Shown piece after piece: positions 63,505 through 64,000 of a stretch of DNA of 64,000 bases. The stretch is taken from assembly GCF_037023735.1 (NCBI RefSeq), contig NZ_CP146069.1, positions 537,501-601,500 on the forward strand, given 5' to 3'. Every line of letters starts with the position of its first letter. The stretch's first letter is position 1. The translations under genes and the position numbers were made by a program. Below the pieces are notes generated by a model. It did not search any database. It was not told the origin of the DNA and saw only the letters and a list, made by a program, of their open reading frames with translations. This DNA is from Roseovarius sp. S88. GTDB taxonomy: Bacteria; Pseudomonadota; Alphaproteobacteria; Rhodobacterales; Rhodobacteraceae.

Positions 63505-64000
63505 CACTTGCACCCTCACCTCGCCTTCCGGCCTTTGCTCTGTTCGGAGCAATGCTGGCAGCTGCAGGGCTGCCGCTTTACATGCATGCGCCGAAGTTTT
63601 TCGTGGACCAGTATGGCGTGTCCCTTGCCGCCTTGGGTGCGGTGCTGTTCGGGCTGAGGCTCTTTGACGTGGTGCAGGACCCGCTCTTGGGCAAGCTGGC
63701 TGCGAAACTGCGCGCGCAACGCGGCACTTCAGTTGCCTTGGCTGTTGGGACTATGGCGATTGGCATGGTTGGTCTCTTTGCCGTCACAGCGCCTATTGCG
63801 CCACTTTGGTGGTTCGCGATCATGCTCACACTGGTGTTCACCGCGTTCAGTTACCTGACCATTTGCTTTTATGCACAGGGTGTGGCGGTGGCCTCTGGCA
63901 TCGGAGAGCAAGGCCACCTGAAGCTCGCGCGCTGGCGTGAAACCGGTGCGCTTCTCGGGATTTGCGCGGCGGCCGCAGCGCCAGTTTTACTGGGCGGCTA
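63501..64000 (+). CDS. MFS transporter, truncated by the window end
   Basis: The first 166 residues of a membrane transporter are present, reading MTLAPSPRLPAFALFGAMLAAAGLPLYMHAPKFF, DPLLGKLAAKLR (the loop 2-3 motif) and about five membrane helices; the frame is open at base 64000. It is probably the MFS/glycoside-pentoside-hexuronide-type protein that follows the DUF1365 gene in related operons. The ATG overlaps the upstream stop. Confidence 0.82.
   Translation, partial: MTLAPSPRLPAFALFGAMLAAAGLPLYMHAPKFFVDQYGVSLAALGAVLFGLRLFDVVQDPLLGKLAAKLRAQRGTSVALAVGTMAIGMVGLFAVTAPIAPLWWFAIMLTLVFTAFSYLTICFYAQGVAVASGIGEQGHLKLARWRETGALLGICAAAAAPVLLGG

Overview
The window looks like chromosome of an aerobic anoxygenic phototroph of the Roseobacter group (Rhodobacteraceae, Alphaproteobacteria). 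Evidence for this includes the rrn tail 23S-5S-tRNA-fMet, a class I lysyl-tRNA synthetase, a petABC cytochrome bc1 operon, an LH2 (puc) operon with PpsR-type sites, an RpoE-ChrR pair facing an FAD oxidoreductase/DUF1365/MFS operon, and mostly high-GC coding sequence. No tool was run; identities rest on recognised motifs and family resemblance.

Layout. 1-3586: 3' part of an rRNA operon. The 23S gene is interrupted at helix 25 by an intervening sequence of about 630 bases, closed by a 21-bp stem, whose loop carries a complete gene for a PagL-like lipid A deacylase. 3.6-14.8 kb: housekeeping and envelope genes (amino-acid binding protein, lysK, cytochrome c, Kbp-like protein, parE, tag), interrupted at 10.2-12.0 kb by repeats and an AT-rich BglII-like/MT-A70 restriction-modification pair. 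14.8-17.6 kb: Phd-Doc toxin-antitoxin, glucokinase, HpaI-type aldolase, VOC protein. 17.6-23.5 kb: aromatic catabolism (FAD hydroxylase, degenerate metallo-hydrolase, fumarylacetoacetase-like protein, hmgA). 25.1-31.7 kb (minus): a polyamine-type ABC transporter (potFGHI-like), TetR/BetI-like regulator, rhodanese and class III aminotransferase. 32.1-38.7 kb (plus, divergent): a small protein, then five tightly coupled genes: a trimethylamine-dehydrogenase-like flavoprotein, a DadA-type oxidase, a Rieske oxygenase, an 80-aa protein and a flavin amine oxidase. 38.8-43.8 kb: tRNA-Lys, dapF, mtaB, GSTs, PaiB-like protein, beta-barrel protein. 44.0-49.6 kb: petABC, then pucB-pucA-pucC plus a repeat-containing gene coupled to pucC. 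50-57.8 kb: alkB, a frameshifted mutY, dciA-like, dsbA-like, a CoA-transferase, lpxK, waaA, a GATase. 58.1-64 kb: TPR protein, rpoE-chrR and the divergent stress operon, cut by the window end.

How they work together. The 25-39 kb block reads as one uptake-and-breakdown module for an N-methylated amine or polyamine: the transporter imports, the Rieske oxygenase and flavoproteins strip N-alkyl groups or oxidise C-N bonds, and the aminotransferase removes amino groups. The substrate is not established. The petABC and puc genes form a phototrophy neighbourhood; PucA carries Phe44-Leu45, the pair associated with blue-shifted LH2. rpoE-chrR and the divergent operon each carry a sigma-E-like promoter, fitting the singlet-oxygen response of phototrophs.

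The strongest unusual observations are the enzyme gene inside the 23S rRNA intervening sequence, the methylated-amine gene cluster, the four-repeat protein coupled to pucC, the mutY frameshift at an A-AAA-AAC heptamer, and an 11-nt-period repeat found at two distant intergenic sites.
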